Below are positions 1-7,824 of a DNA stretch of 10,966 nt, one piece after another (the first letter of the stretch is position 1; each line of letters begins with the position of its first letter). The translations under genes were made by a program, and so were the position numbers. This DNA is from Candidatus Atribacteria bacterium (GTDB lineage Bacteria; Atribacterota; Atribacteria; Atribacterales; Atribacteraceae): positions 1 through 10,966 of the forward strand of contig JAGPGC010000026.1 of the NCBI GenBank assembly GCA_018056205.1, in the 5' to 3' direction. The notes under the pieces were generated by a model. It did not search any database, had not been told where the DNA came from, and worked only from the letters and a program-made list of their open reading frames with translations.

Positions 1-361
1 CTGCTTCTGTACCACTGTTTCCAAAAAAAGAGTACTGAAGATTACCCGGAGTAACCTGGGCTAACATTTCAGCTAAATCAGCTTGGTGTTTATTGAACAA
101 GGTACGAGTTGAAAGCGGAAGCCGATCCAATTGTTCTTTGACAGCTTGAATAACTCGAGGGTGGTTCCTTCCCACATTGAAAACTCCAAATCCTCCTAAA
201 CAATCGATATATTCATTTCCAAAAATATCCCATACCTTCGAACCAGCGCTGGTCCACTCTACTGTATCGAGTTGGGCAAACTTATAATAACGAGCTAAAC
301 CGGGATTAATATATTTTGCATATTTCTCAATGGTTTCTTCAACTATCTTTTTTTTGTCCAC
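1..361 (-). CDS. Class III PLP-dependent aminotransferase, putrescine aminotransferase-like (C-terminus beyond window)
   Basis: Only the N-terminal 120 residues lie in the window; the frame is open to base 1. I chose the GTG at 359-361 because a strong AGGGAGGG ribosome binding site lies just upstream on the minus strand. The block around residues 51-65 (YIDCLGGFGVFNVG) and the stretch TPGNLQYSFFGNSGTEA at the edge closely resemble E. coli PatA (putrescine:2-oxoglutarate aminotransferase) and related acetylornithine/ornithine aminotransferases. NSGTEA is the cofactor phosphate-binding loop of class III aminotransferases. The catalytic lysine would lie beyond the edge. Expected role: PLP-dependent transfer of a terminal amino group from a diamine or omega-amino acid to 2-oxoglutarate in the cytoplasm. 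Family assignment is firm. Putrescine as substrate is inferred from the PatA-like N-terminus. It is separated from the upstream gene by 155 bases, so it probably has its own promoter. Confidence 0.85.
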   Translation of the reverse strand, partial: MDKKKIVEETIEKYAKYINPGLARYYKFAQLDTVEWTSAGSKVWDIFGNEYIDCLGGFGVFNVGRNHPRVIQAVKEQLDRLPLSTRTLFNKHQADLAEMLAQVTPGNLQYSFFGNSGTEA

Positions 362-454
362 TTGAATATCCCTCCCTGGATTTAAAATAAATCTTTCCAA
401 TATCTTTCCTATAAAATATGACAGGATAACAGCCTGCGGAATAAGATGAAAAGA

Positions 455-482
455 TTTATAAAGAAAATTTAATATTTTTCAA
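455..482 (-). promoter_or_regulatory. Candidate sigma-70-type promoter for the aminotransferase gene
   Basis: On the minus strand a TTGAAA hexamer (477-482) and a TATAAA hexamer (455-460) are separated by 16 bases, leaving roughly 90 bases of leader before the GTG start. The surroundings are very AT-rich, so chance matches are likely. No clear intrinsic terminator was seen for the preceding gene in the same gap. Confidence 0.35.
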
Positions 483-516
483 ATTAATGACACAACATTT
501 TTTCGAATTCAATCCT

Positions 517-1431
517 TTACAAATAAACCACTCGAGGTTTGATTCCTAAGGTGTCCATCAATTGCAAATATTCCTCAGGTAGAATATTTTCTGGACGTTT
601 CTCAAGTATAGATACAAAAATGGCTTGAAGAACATTAGCACCAAAAGAACGTCCATTCATTTCGGGAGTTGTGGTAACAAGTGTTTTTACTCCAAATTTC
701 CTGAGGGACTCGATATCATTGCTGGTAACCGTATTGGTGATAATCATTTTCCCATTCATATCATCCGGTATAAATCGATTAATATATAAAAAGTCACCAG
801 CAACAATATCGGCTCTTTTAAAAAATTGAGGAGACCGAGAAACTCGTATTTCTTGATTTTTTCCCGTTGGATACAACACATTCAAGGGAAGACGTCTAAG
901 CACTGGCATCATTAAAATGGAAAGAAACCGAAGTGTTGAAAGCCGAGTAAGAGGAATGGGAATTCCCAATGCGAAAGGCATATCACCAATCAAAAGTCGA
1001 CAACCCTGTTGAGAAAGACCTTCTGCTAAACCATAACGGTCCATTCCGCTCATAATAAGTGCGGTTTTCTTTGATAAATCCAATTTTTCTTTTTCAACTA
1101 ATATTTTTGGAACTTTTCTTTCCCAAGTTTCTTTAAGTTCTCCACCATCAACAATCGGAGTTTTTTCTAAAACTGAAACCATCTTGGTAATATCAACAAC
1201 CTGGTATTTATACCGTCCAGCGCGTAGGTAAAGGTCAGCACCTCCTAAACCAAATACATCAACCTTACCATCTAACTCTCTTAAAGTTTGAATGAACTTT
1301 TTTTTATCACCATCTACACCGATTCTTTTGACAAGAATTTTAAAACCCATTAATTCCACTTCTGCCTGGTGGTTGCGAAGTGAAGAGCCCAAACTGACAC
1401 TTACAATTGTTTTACTTTTCACCACTATCAC
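517..1431 (-). CDS. Quinate 5-dehydrogenase family protein (shikimate/quinate dehydrogenase-like; true function uncertain)
   Basis: A 304-residue soluble protein. The pattern VSVSLGSS near the N-terminus, IGVDGD, VFGLGGADLYL, TPIVDGGELK, LYPTGK, DIVAGDFLYI and IITNTVT, then TTTPEMNGRSFG, matches what I recall of proteins annotated 'quinate 5-dehydrogenase' in Clostridia and relatives. The second half looks like a Rossmann-type domain. I cannot see the usual lysine/aspartate catalytic motif of shikimate dehydrogenases, so the enzymatic name should be treated as a family label. The long form starts at a GTG at 1429-1431; GTG codons at 1423-1425 and 1420-1422 are alternatives, and 1420-1422 gives an N-terminus closer to what I recall of the family. 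The start overlaps the end of the bactofilin gene, indicating translational coupling in one operon with bactofilin and coaX. Confidence 0.75.
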   Translation of the reverse strand: MIVVKSKTIVSVSLGSSLRNHQAEVELMGFKILVKRIGVDGDKKKFIQTLRELDGKVDVFGLGGADLYLRAGRYKYQVVDITKMVSVLEKTPIVDGGELKETWERKVPKILVEKEKLDLSKKTALIMSGMDRYGLAEGLSQQGCRLLIGDMPFALGIPIPLTRLSTLRFLSILMMPVLRRLPLNVLYPTGKNQEIRVSRSPQFFKRADIVAGDFLYINRFIPDDMNGKMIITNTVTSNDIESLRKFGVKTLVTTTPEMNGRSFGANVLQAIFVSILEKRPENILPEEYLQLMDTLGIKPRVVYL

Positions 1432-1771
1432 CAGTCTGAGGGAATATCAATCCACCCCCAAACGTTGTACCGGGTTCTATGCAAATTCCATTTGACATAA
1501 TTATACCCATTATTCGGCAGGAACTATGACAAATAGCCTTTTCCGTTCTAGCAAAACCCTCTAAGGTCCCCCAAATTTCCAAGTTTTTTGCCTGTATAGA
1601 AGCATTTGATTGCCCGTGTCGGGTTATAATAACATTCTCAGAATCAATTGACCCACGAAATTCACCTTGAATCATGATGGTTCCATCACTTTGATAATGA
1701 CCATTTAGATGAGTTTGGTCTCCCAAAATTGACACATCTTTTACATTTTCATGACTTTTGATTAAGTTCAT
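1412..1771 (-). CDS. Bactofilin (polymer-forming cytoskeletal protein)
   Basis: A 119-residue protein with the bactofilin repeat pattern of short beta-helix rungs rich in G, I and V: VSILGDQTHLNGHY, TIMIQGEFRGSI, VIITRHGQSNASI, LEIWGTLEGF and MGIIMSNGICIEPGTTFGG. Family members form a right-handed beta-helix and polymerise without nucleotide into filaments, often at the membrane, serving in cell shape, envelope assembly or protein localisation. It is at the short end for the family, with little beyond the core domain and no transmembrane segment. The start overlaps the 3' end of coaX by 23 bases and its own end overlaps the next gene by about 20, so three genes are translationally linked. The overlap with coaX is unusual, since bactofilins are more often found near peptidoglycan peptidases. 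Confidence 0.85.
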   Translation of the reverse strand: MNLIKSHENVKDVSILGDQTHLNGHYQSDGTIMIQGEFRGSIDSENVIITRHGQSNASIQAKNLEIWGTLEGFARTEKAICHSSCRIMGIIMSNGICIEPGTTFGGGLIFPQTGDSGEK

Positions 1772-2516
1772 TAATAATTCTCAATCCTTCAAGAGTAAGG
1801 GTTGGATTAAAAAAATCAATAAAATCGCAGTAATTATGCAGGAAAATCCCCCATCCTCCAGTTGCAATAACTTGTGCTTCTGGAGCAAATTCCTTTTTCA
1901 TGTTCAGAACAATTTCTCTACACAAGCCAATGTACCCGTAAAAAATTCCCGAATGCATTGCCTCAACCGTATTTCTCCCAATACATTTTTCTGGAATCTC
2001 AACATCTATTCTGGGTAACCGTGCAGTTTTTTCATAGAGAGCTTCTTGAGAAATTCCTATTCCTGGGGCAATAGATCCTCCTAAATACTCACGGTTAGCA
2101 GTAATAGCGCAAAAGGTTGTTGCAGTCCCAAAATCAATAATCACTAAATTACCACCATAGAGTTGAGCAGCTGCAACCGCGTTAACAATACGGTCGGCTC
2201 CAGTTTCTTTTGGTTCCGCTCTTATTGATAAACCAGTACGAACTCCAGGGCCAACCACCATTAAAGCATTAATCCATTTCTTTTCAAATAATTCCCTTAA
2301 GGTATTGAGAACAGGGGGAACCACACAAGATATTGCCACTCGGTTTATATTGTTTTTCTCTATGCCTTGTTCGGTTATAAGTTCTTTTAGTATATAGCCC
2401 CACTCATCGCTAGTTCGACGAGAAGAAGTTGAAACTCTCCAATAAGCGAGTAGACTTTCATTATGAAAAACTCCAAAAGTGGTATGAGTGTTCCCAATAT
2501 CTATAGTGAGAAGCAT
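1749..2516 (-). CDS. coaX: Type III pantothenate kinase
   Basis: Catalyses ATP-dependent phosphorylation of pantothenate to 4'-phosphopantothenate, the first step of coenzyme A synthesis. The 255-residue length is typical of CoaX. Visible hallmarks of the ASKHA-fold enzyme: DIGNT at residues 6-10 (phosphate-binding loop 1), GADR at 106-109 with the expected catalytic Asp108, DFGTATT at 128-134 (second phosphate loop), LGGSIAPG at 145-152, IGRNTVEAMHSGIFYG at 179-194, VIATGG at 216-221 and TLEGL near the C-terminus. The ATG start matches the usual MLLTIDIGNT opening. The nearest SD-like run (AAAGGCGGTG) is rather far, about 14 bases upstream. It heads an overlapping set with bactofilin and the quinate dehydrogenase-like gene. 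The upstream neighbour is a probable pantothenate transporter subunit, which fits vitamin salvage. Confidence 0.95.
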   Translation of the reverse strand: MLLTIDIGNTHTTFGVFHNESLLAYWRVSTSSRRTSDEWGYILKELITEQGIEKNNINRVAISCVVPPVLNTLRELFEKKWINALMVVGPGVRTGLSIRAEPKETGADRIVNAVAAAQLYGGNLVIIDFGTATTFCAITANREYLGGSIAPGIGISQEALYEKTARLPRIDVEIPEKCIGRNTVEAMHSGIFYGYIGLCREIVLNMKKEFAPEAQVIATGGWGIFLHNYCDFIDFFNPTLTLEGLRIINELNQKS

Positions 2517-2554
2517 ATTTCTATCGAATTCACCGCCTTTGTTTGATTGATAGC

Positions 2555-2560
2555 ATTATA
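2555..2560 (-). promoter_or_regulatory. Candidate -10 box upstream of coaX
   Basis: A perfect TATAAT on the minus strand would give a leader of about 30 bases before the coaX ATG. The -35 region is poor (TTTTCA-like at 18 bases). The rest of the 253-base gap between the ECF gene and coaX is AT-rich; a short CGGT/ACCG hairpin just after the ECF stop is too weak to call as a terminator. Confidence 0.35.
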
Positions 2561-2769
2561 ATCCAATAATGGTTCCTCTGAAAATACCATCGGTTAATAA
2601 TATAAGCCTTCCATAAGTTTAGCTAAATCACATCTTTATATTGAAATTTTCGATATAGTTAAATCTTTAACTTTCGTTCAAACTTTTTAATTGCAAAAAT
2701 ATTAAATCTTTTATTGGTTAAATTGCTATCTTGAGCTAGCACGGTGAAAAAACCGATCAACTACTTTCC

Positions 2770-3282
2770 TCACTTTTGAGGAAATTGACGTTGTAAAATT
2801 TTTACCAATGGGAGAACAATGATTGCCGAAAAAATTAATTCTAATGTTCCATTTAAAGCAATGATTGGAACTATTTGTTGGAAAGTAAAATTTCCAAATA
2901 AAACAGATAAACCTAAGACACCTATTGTGTTCACAAATGTCGCTGCCAAGCTCGATGCAACAATCCCTATATTTCCTTTTTTCAATCCAATCCAAATATA
3001 ATAAGCAACTACACCGACTAATATTCGTGGAACAAAGCAGGCAATGAGGTTAATTCCCATAGCAAAAAATAAATGCATGGTTGAAAAAGCAAGAATAAGG
3101 CCAACCAATGCACCAACCAATGGACCACCAATTATCCCACCAACGATTGCTGGTATATGCATGGTAGTTGCTGAACCTGAGAGATTTGGCACCGGAATTA
3201 ATCCAATAGGAGTTACACTAAGAATAAAAGAAATTGCTCCCAAAACACCAGCTAATACAATCTTTTTGGTTTGAAACTTCAT
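2770..3282 (-). CDS. ECF transporter S component, probable pantothenate-binding subunit (PanT-like)
   Basis: A 170-residue, strongly hydrophobic protein with about five to six membrane segments, the size and composition of substrate-specific (S) subunits of energy-coupling factor transporters. Recognisable blocks are SVTPIGLIPVP, ATTMHIPAIVGGIIGGPLVGALVG and VPRILVGVVAYY, typical of the family that includes PanT. S components bind a vitamin at the membrane and work with a shared EcfA-EcfA'-EcfT module, not present in this window. The next gene downstream in the same direction is coaX, which phosphorylates pantothenate, so pantothenate is the best guess for substrate; this is context inference. 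ATG start with a GGAGGG site six bases upstream. A structured leader precedes it and may control its translation. Other vitamin specificities cannot be excluded from sequence alone. Confidence 0.85.
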   Translation of the reverse strand: MKFQTKKIVLAGVLGAISFILSVTPIGLIPVPNLSGSATTMHIPAIVGGIIGGPLVGALVGLILAFSTMHLFFAMGINLIACFVPRILVGVVAYYIWIGLKKGNIGIVASSLAATFVNTIGVLGLSVLFGNFTFQQIVPIIALNGTLELIFSAIIVLPLVKILQRQFPQK

Positions 3283-3378
3283 TATTTTCCCTCCGTTCCA
3301 GTTCTCTGTGGAGATACCAGACGGATAAAGTTTTCTTTATCCATCTCTCGCCGCCTTTTCAGGTCGACGGATTAAAAA
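3283..3378 (-). promoter_or_regulatory. Structured 5' leader of the ECF S-component gene, candidate translational riboswitch or attenuator
   Basis: Read on the minus strand, the leader can form: a closing helix UCCGU (3371-3367) with ACGGA (3296-3292), the latter overlapping the GGAGGG ribosome binding site (3294-3289); a small CCU-GAAA-AGG hairpin (3363-3354); and a long arm of GAGAU (3347-3343) plus GGAUAAAG (3342-3335), loop AAAA, CUUUAUCC (3330-3323), a seven-base bulge and AUCUC (3315-3311). UCUC in that last strand can instead pair with GAGA (3306-3303) around a CACA loop, so two folds compete. There is no U-run, so control of translation is more likely than termination. A TATATT sequence at 3385-3390 could be its -10 box. 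I do not recognise a TPP, FMN, cobalamin, THF-I or preQ1 aptamer core. All pairings were found by eye. Confidence 0.5.
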
Positions 3379-3421
3379 ATTCCTAATATAAAATAAATTG
3401 GAAAATTCTACTATTTTTAAA

Positions 3422-4348
3422 CTATTTTTTTATTATATCACTTCGAGAAGGGAGATTAGGTAATCCTTCGGCTAATAAAACTGAATGGAGAACAGCTTCG
3501 GTAACACTCTCATATAAACCTTGGAGAACACTTAGGTAATTAGGTCGTCGATCACCAATTGAAACCATGAAAATAACATCACCATCAAAAAGGGTCGCAT
3601 AGGGCCGAATACAAGTTGATAAGGCAGAATGGACAACGTTAGAAAGCATTAAAAGTTCTTCTCTGGCAAAAAAATATTCCAGAACCACTAAAACCAAGTT
3701 GGTATTATAATAAGAGGTAAAATTGGAATTATTTGGAAAATCTTTTATAAAACCTTCGATTTTTCCTTCCTTGTTTCTTCTGCCGGCTAATAATTGTCCT
3801 GTTTCTGGATTATAAATATCACCAAGAGCATTGGTAACAATATAAGCTTGGATGCCTTCTGGTTGGTAAGTAGATTTCCCCCAACCAAACCCACTTTTCA
3901 TGGCAAATTGAATTCCCGAGCTTTTCCCGACTGAAGCCCCAGTTCCGGCACCAACTGTTCCTTCCTCGGGTTCTTCAGCAGCCTTTTCACAAGCAGCATA
4001 AACCCATTCTGAATGAGGCGAAGCGTTTTCTCCAACCTCCAAATCGTAGATTACTGCACCTGCAACAATGGGAATATTGGCAACTTTGGTTTTATACCCA
4101 ACTCCTTTTTGACGTAGAAATTCAACCGCACCCGACATACTATCAATTCCAAAAGAGCTACCTCCAGAAAATACCAAAGCATCGATGTTTTCGACCAATT
4201 GTCCAGGATAAAGAGCATTTAATTCTCTACTGCCAGGAGCGCCACCACGAACCGACGCTATTGCTCGATTTTTCTTCTCAAAAAGAAATACCGTGCTCCC
4301 GGTGAAAACACTCAAATCAGTATAATGACCAACTTTTAGCCCCTTCAT
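3422..4348 (-). CDS. P1 family (S58, DmpA-type) peptidase
   Basis: A 308-residue member of the DmpA / L-aminopeptidase-D-esterase / beta-peptidyl aminopeptidase family, enzymes that cleave themselves into two chains and use the new N-terminal residue as nucleophile. Family hallmarks: VGHYTD at the N-terminus, ALVFSGGSSFGID at 57-69, GTVGAGTGASVGK at 130-142, VTNALGDI at 171-178, and RPYATLFDGDVIF at 248-260. The self-cleavage site is probably Asn215-Thr216 in YYNTNL, with Thr216 as nucleophile. The following stretch reads VLVVLEY where many relatives have VVATD, a mild divergence. No signal peptide, so cytoplasmic. An ATG start with GAAAGG upstream is plausible. It precedes the ECF/coaX genes; beta-alanyl or pantetheine-like substrates are a possibility but not shown. 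Confidence 0.85.
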   Translation of the reverse strand: MKGLKVGHYTDLSVFTGSTVFLFEKKNRAIASVRGGAPGSRELNALYPGQLVENIDALVFSGGSSFGIDSMSGAVEFLRQKGVGYKTKVANIPIVAGAVIYDLEVGENASPHSEWVYAACEKAAEEPEEGTVGAGTGASVGKSSGIQFAMKSGFGWGKSTYQPEGIQAYIVTNALGDIYNPETGQLLAGRRNKEGKIEGFIKDFPNNSNFTSYYNTNLVLVVLEYFFAREELLMLSNVVHSALSTCIRPYATLFDGDVIFMVSIGDRRPNYLSVLQGLYESVTEAVLHSVLLAEGLPNLPSRSDIIKK

Positions 4349-4415
4349 AAACTGACCTTTCTAAATTCCTTCTCATCTATTTACTAATCTTTTTAGGTTG
4401 TTTATTGAAAAATTA

Positions 4416-4421
4416 ATTATA
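4416..4421 (-). promoter_or_regulatory. Candidate -10 box for the P1 peptidase gene
   Basis: A perfect TATAAT on the minus strand about 70 bases before the peptidase ATG, with TTGTTA 15 bases further upstream as a weak -35. The gap of 178 bases between the zinc-ribbon protein and the peptidase is extremely AT-rich, which makes such matches common. No convincing terminator hairpin was found in it. Confidence 0.3.
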
Positions 4422-4526
4422 ATCTTATTAATAATATAACAAAAAACTAATATTCAAATATTTACTGTATTTAAGCATAATGATGATAAATGAGGACAAA
4501 CTGGGAATATGTTTAATTTAATTTTT

Positions 4527-5153
4527 TTATGATAATCGGCAGCCACAATAAGGACAAAGCTTGAATTCTGGAGAAACTTTTTTCCCACATTTCGGGCAGG
4601 TACCAATCTTTGCCTCTTCCTCGTTCGGAATATAATCATCTAAAGCAGTCTTTACAGCTTGGTGCCAAAGGGGAAGGTCAATCATACTATCGAAAAAAAG
4701 TTCTTTTTCTCTTCCCCACTCATCAATATAACCAACTGAAAGATATTCTGGTTTCCGATTGATCCGCCTTACATTCACATTGGGATGCAATATGCCACGG
4801 GAGACGAGTTCTTTCTCAGCAACTGTTTTGGTTTGACCAATTCGAGAAAGTGGTATTCTAATAATAACTTTTTCAAAAGGAAAGGCAAATCCAAAAATAT
4901 TTGCACCTTTTTCAAAGTTTTCAAACCATAAACTTTTAGACATTAAAAAAAGGAGGCCTTCTGTCGAATTTTCAAAACGAGCATGGCCTCCTAAATAACG
5001 TGCAAAAGAAGAAAGTATCCTTTTTTCAGAATATTCACTTTCTTTTTCTTGCCAAAAGTCAGAAACTGAAATTGTCTTTTTTCGTTTTAAACCCCAAACA
5101 ATCGCCCCAATAATTAAAACTGCAAAAATTAAAATATACGAAAATCCGCCCAT
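4527..5153 (-). CDS. Membrane-anchored zinc-ribbon protein of unknown function
   Basis: The 208-residue product starting at the ATG 5151-5153 begins with one transmembrane segment (about residues 3-21) followed by KRKK, so the bulk is probably cytoplasmic. The middle part (about 60-165) is a mixed beta-rich domain; GLLFLMSKSLWFENF followed by IIRIPLSRI resembles the pattern of GRAM/PH-like domains, but this is only a visual likeness. The C-terminus carries a zinc ribbon with CPKC at 186-189 and CPYC at 200-203. An upstream in-frame start at 5297 exists, but the extra 48 residues overlap the FmdB-type gene and look like a shadow of it, so I reject that start. The ATG lies one base after the FmdB stop codon and its own SD is weak, which points to translational coupling. 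No function can be assigned. Confidence 0.75.
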   Translation of the reverse strand: MGGFSYILIFAVLIIGAIVWGLKRKKTISVSDFWQEKESEYSEKRILSSFARYLGGHARFENSTEGLLFLMSKSLWFENFEKGANIFGFAFPFEKVIIRIPLSRIGQTKTVAEKELVSRGILHPNVNVRRINRKPEYLSVGYIDEWGREKELFFDSMIDLPLWHQAVKTALDDYIPNEEEAKIGTCPKCGKKVSPEFKLCPYCGCRLS

Positions 5154-5154
5154 G

Positions 5155-5448
5155 TTATTCTGTGGTATTCGAAGTTTTATTTTTTGCGGTTGACGAGCTC
5201 CCACATGTCGAACAACTTCCAGAACTACACCCACTGGAACAACTCGAATGAGCCGGTGAAGTTTGAGATGATCGGTAATCAGTACAATAGAACCCACTCC
5301 CCTTAAAAGATAAGCCCACCCCTTTACTTACGAGCTTTTTGACTCTTCCTTTACAAAGAGGACATTGAGTTATTGGTTTATCTGAAAAAGACTGTAACTC
5401 TTCAAACGTGTTTCCACACTCAATACACCGGTATTCATAAATTGGCAT
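5155..5448 (-). CDS. FmdB-family zinc-ribbon protein (putative regulatory protein)
   Basis: A 97-residue protein starting MPIYEYRCIECG, the classic opening of the FmdB/CxxC_CxxC_SSSS family. One zinc ribbon is formed by C8, C11, C29 and C32, followed by the usual GSGFYCTDY block. The tail is rich in Ser, Gly and Cys (C70, C74, C79, C82), also typical of clostridial-type members. Family members have been proposed as regulators of amidase/formamidase genes, but the molecular role is largely unknown. I chose the ATG at 5446-5448 because GGGAGGTAG lies at ideal distance and the protein begins at the conserved MPIYEY; an upstream start at 5484 would add twelve unrelated residues. The gene is followed at once by the membrane-anchored zinc-ribbon gene. 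Confidence 0.88.
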   Translation of the reverse strand: MPIYEYRCIECGNTFEELQSFSDKPITQCPLCKGRVKKLVSKGVGLSFKGSGFYCTDYRSSQTSPAHSSCSSGCSSGSCSTCGSSSTAKNKTSNTTE

Positions 5449-5487
5449 TTTTACTACCTCCCAGCTATAGCAATTACTCCACAAAAT

Positions 5488-5514
5488 AGCCCGGAGAAAT
5501 CAATCCTCCGGGCT
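5488..5514 (-). terminator. Hairpin between groEL and the FmdB-type gene, possible groEL terminator
   Basis: A perfect nine-base-pair stem AGCCCGGAG (minus strand 5514-5506) and CTCCGGGCT (5496-5488) with a nine-base loop. It is followed on the minus strand by ATTTTG, so the U-run is short. It lies about 30 bases after the groEL stop and is much the most GC-rich element in the gap. It may terminate groESL, or act within the leader of the next gene. Confidence 0.6.
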
Positions 5515-5519
5515 CCATT

Positions 5520-5528
5520 ATTATAGCA
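5520..5528 (-). promoter_or_regulatory. Extended -10 promoter-like sequence for the FmdB-type gene
   Basis: On the minus strand TGCTATAAT is a perfect extended -10 element (TGnTATAAT), preceded by an A-rich tract that could serve as an UP-like sequence. No good -35. Transcription would start near 5513, putting the GC-rich hairpin at the very 5' end of the transcript. Confidence 0.4.
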
Positions 5529-5543
5529 TTTTTTTTTATTTTT

Positions 5544-7480
<1,937 letters not shown>

Positions 7481-7539
7481 TCGACATTCACCCCTTTCGG
7501 AAGTATTTTTTATTTATCGTTTCTTATTTTAATCATATT

Positions 7540-7568
7540 TTTTAAAATTGCAAGAGGGTTAAAGTCAA
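7540..7568 (-). promoter_or_regulatory. Candidate groESL promoter
   Basis: TTGACT (7568-7563) with, 17 bases on, TTAAAA (7545-7540) on the minus strand. The -35 is good but the -10 is weak, which would fit a regulated promoter. The leader to the groES GTG would be about 55 bases. Confidence 0.35.
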
Positions 7569-7583
7569 TCAATATCAATTTTA

Positions 7584-7596
7584 TGTCATAATGACA
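7584..7596. promoter_or_regulatory. Perfect TGTCAT-A-ATGACA palindrome upstream of groES, candidate operator
   Basis: Thirteen bases with perfect six-base arms around one central base, lying 15 bases upstream of the candidate -35. An 11-of-13 match (TGTCAAAATAACA) lies at 7648-7660, 64 bases further upstream. Dyad symmetry and placement suggest binding of a dimeric regulator. It does not match CIRCE, CtsR or HspR consensus sequences. Confidence 0.4.
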
Positions 7597-7647
7597 AGTT
7601 TTTATAATTGATACCTGGTTATTATTGCAAGATTACCTTAAGTACCT

Positions 7648-7660
7648 TGTCAAAATAACA
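7648..7660. repeat. Second, imperfect copy of the TGTCA palindrome
   Basis: TGTCAAAATAACA differs from the perfect palindrome at 7584-7596 in two positions. The 64-base offset is about six helical turns, which would place both copies on the same DNA face. In AT-rich DNA chance similarity remains possible. Confidence 0.3.
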
Positions 7661-7824
7661 AAATTAATCAATTTTATTTAGAGTGAGAATCATTGAATCC
7701 TTAATAAAATTCTCAAGCTCTGGCGTTTTTAATTTCCCCCGAGCGGGATGTAGTAGTGAATGGCATTTTTTCTTTTTTATTTTCATCTGGTATCAAGAGG
7801 TGGTATGTAAGATAAATTTAATAT

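Larger units (their letters stand above)
7481..7824. other. 344-base non-coding gap upstream of groES
   Basis: Contains the groES leader and candidate promoter, two TGTCA-type palindromes, and the 3' flank of the regulator gene. An AT-only inverted repeat (AATTTTATT near 7673 and AATAAAATT near 7704) is too AT-rich to trust as a terminator. No CIRCE or tandem CtsR box found. No credible gene: the one frame on the plus strand running from 7683 overlaps the regulator gene and has no family features. Confidence 0.6.

Noticed and set aside
2726..2995. 89-codon frame on the minus strand within and past the ECF S-component gene
   Set aside because: Overlaps a well-supported membrane protein in another frame; composition looks like a frame shadow.
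5154..5297. Extended N-terminus of the membrane-anchored zinc-ribbon protein (start at 5297)
   Set aside because: The extra 48 residues lie wholly within the FmdB-type gene in another frame and show no conserved features, while the ATG at 5151-5153 directly precedes a natural membrane anchor.
7676..7700. Fur-box-like sequence (GAGAATCATT)
   Set aside because: Only one half-site resembles the consensus and it lies far from any gene start.
7673..7712. AT-only inverted repeat after the regulator gene as terminator
   Set aside because: Stem is all A/T with a loop of over 20 bases; such repeats are expected by chance in this AT-rich gap.
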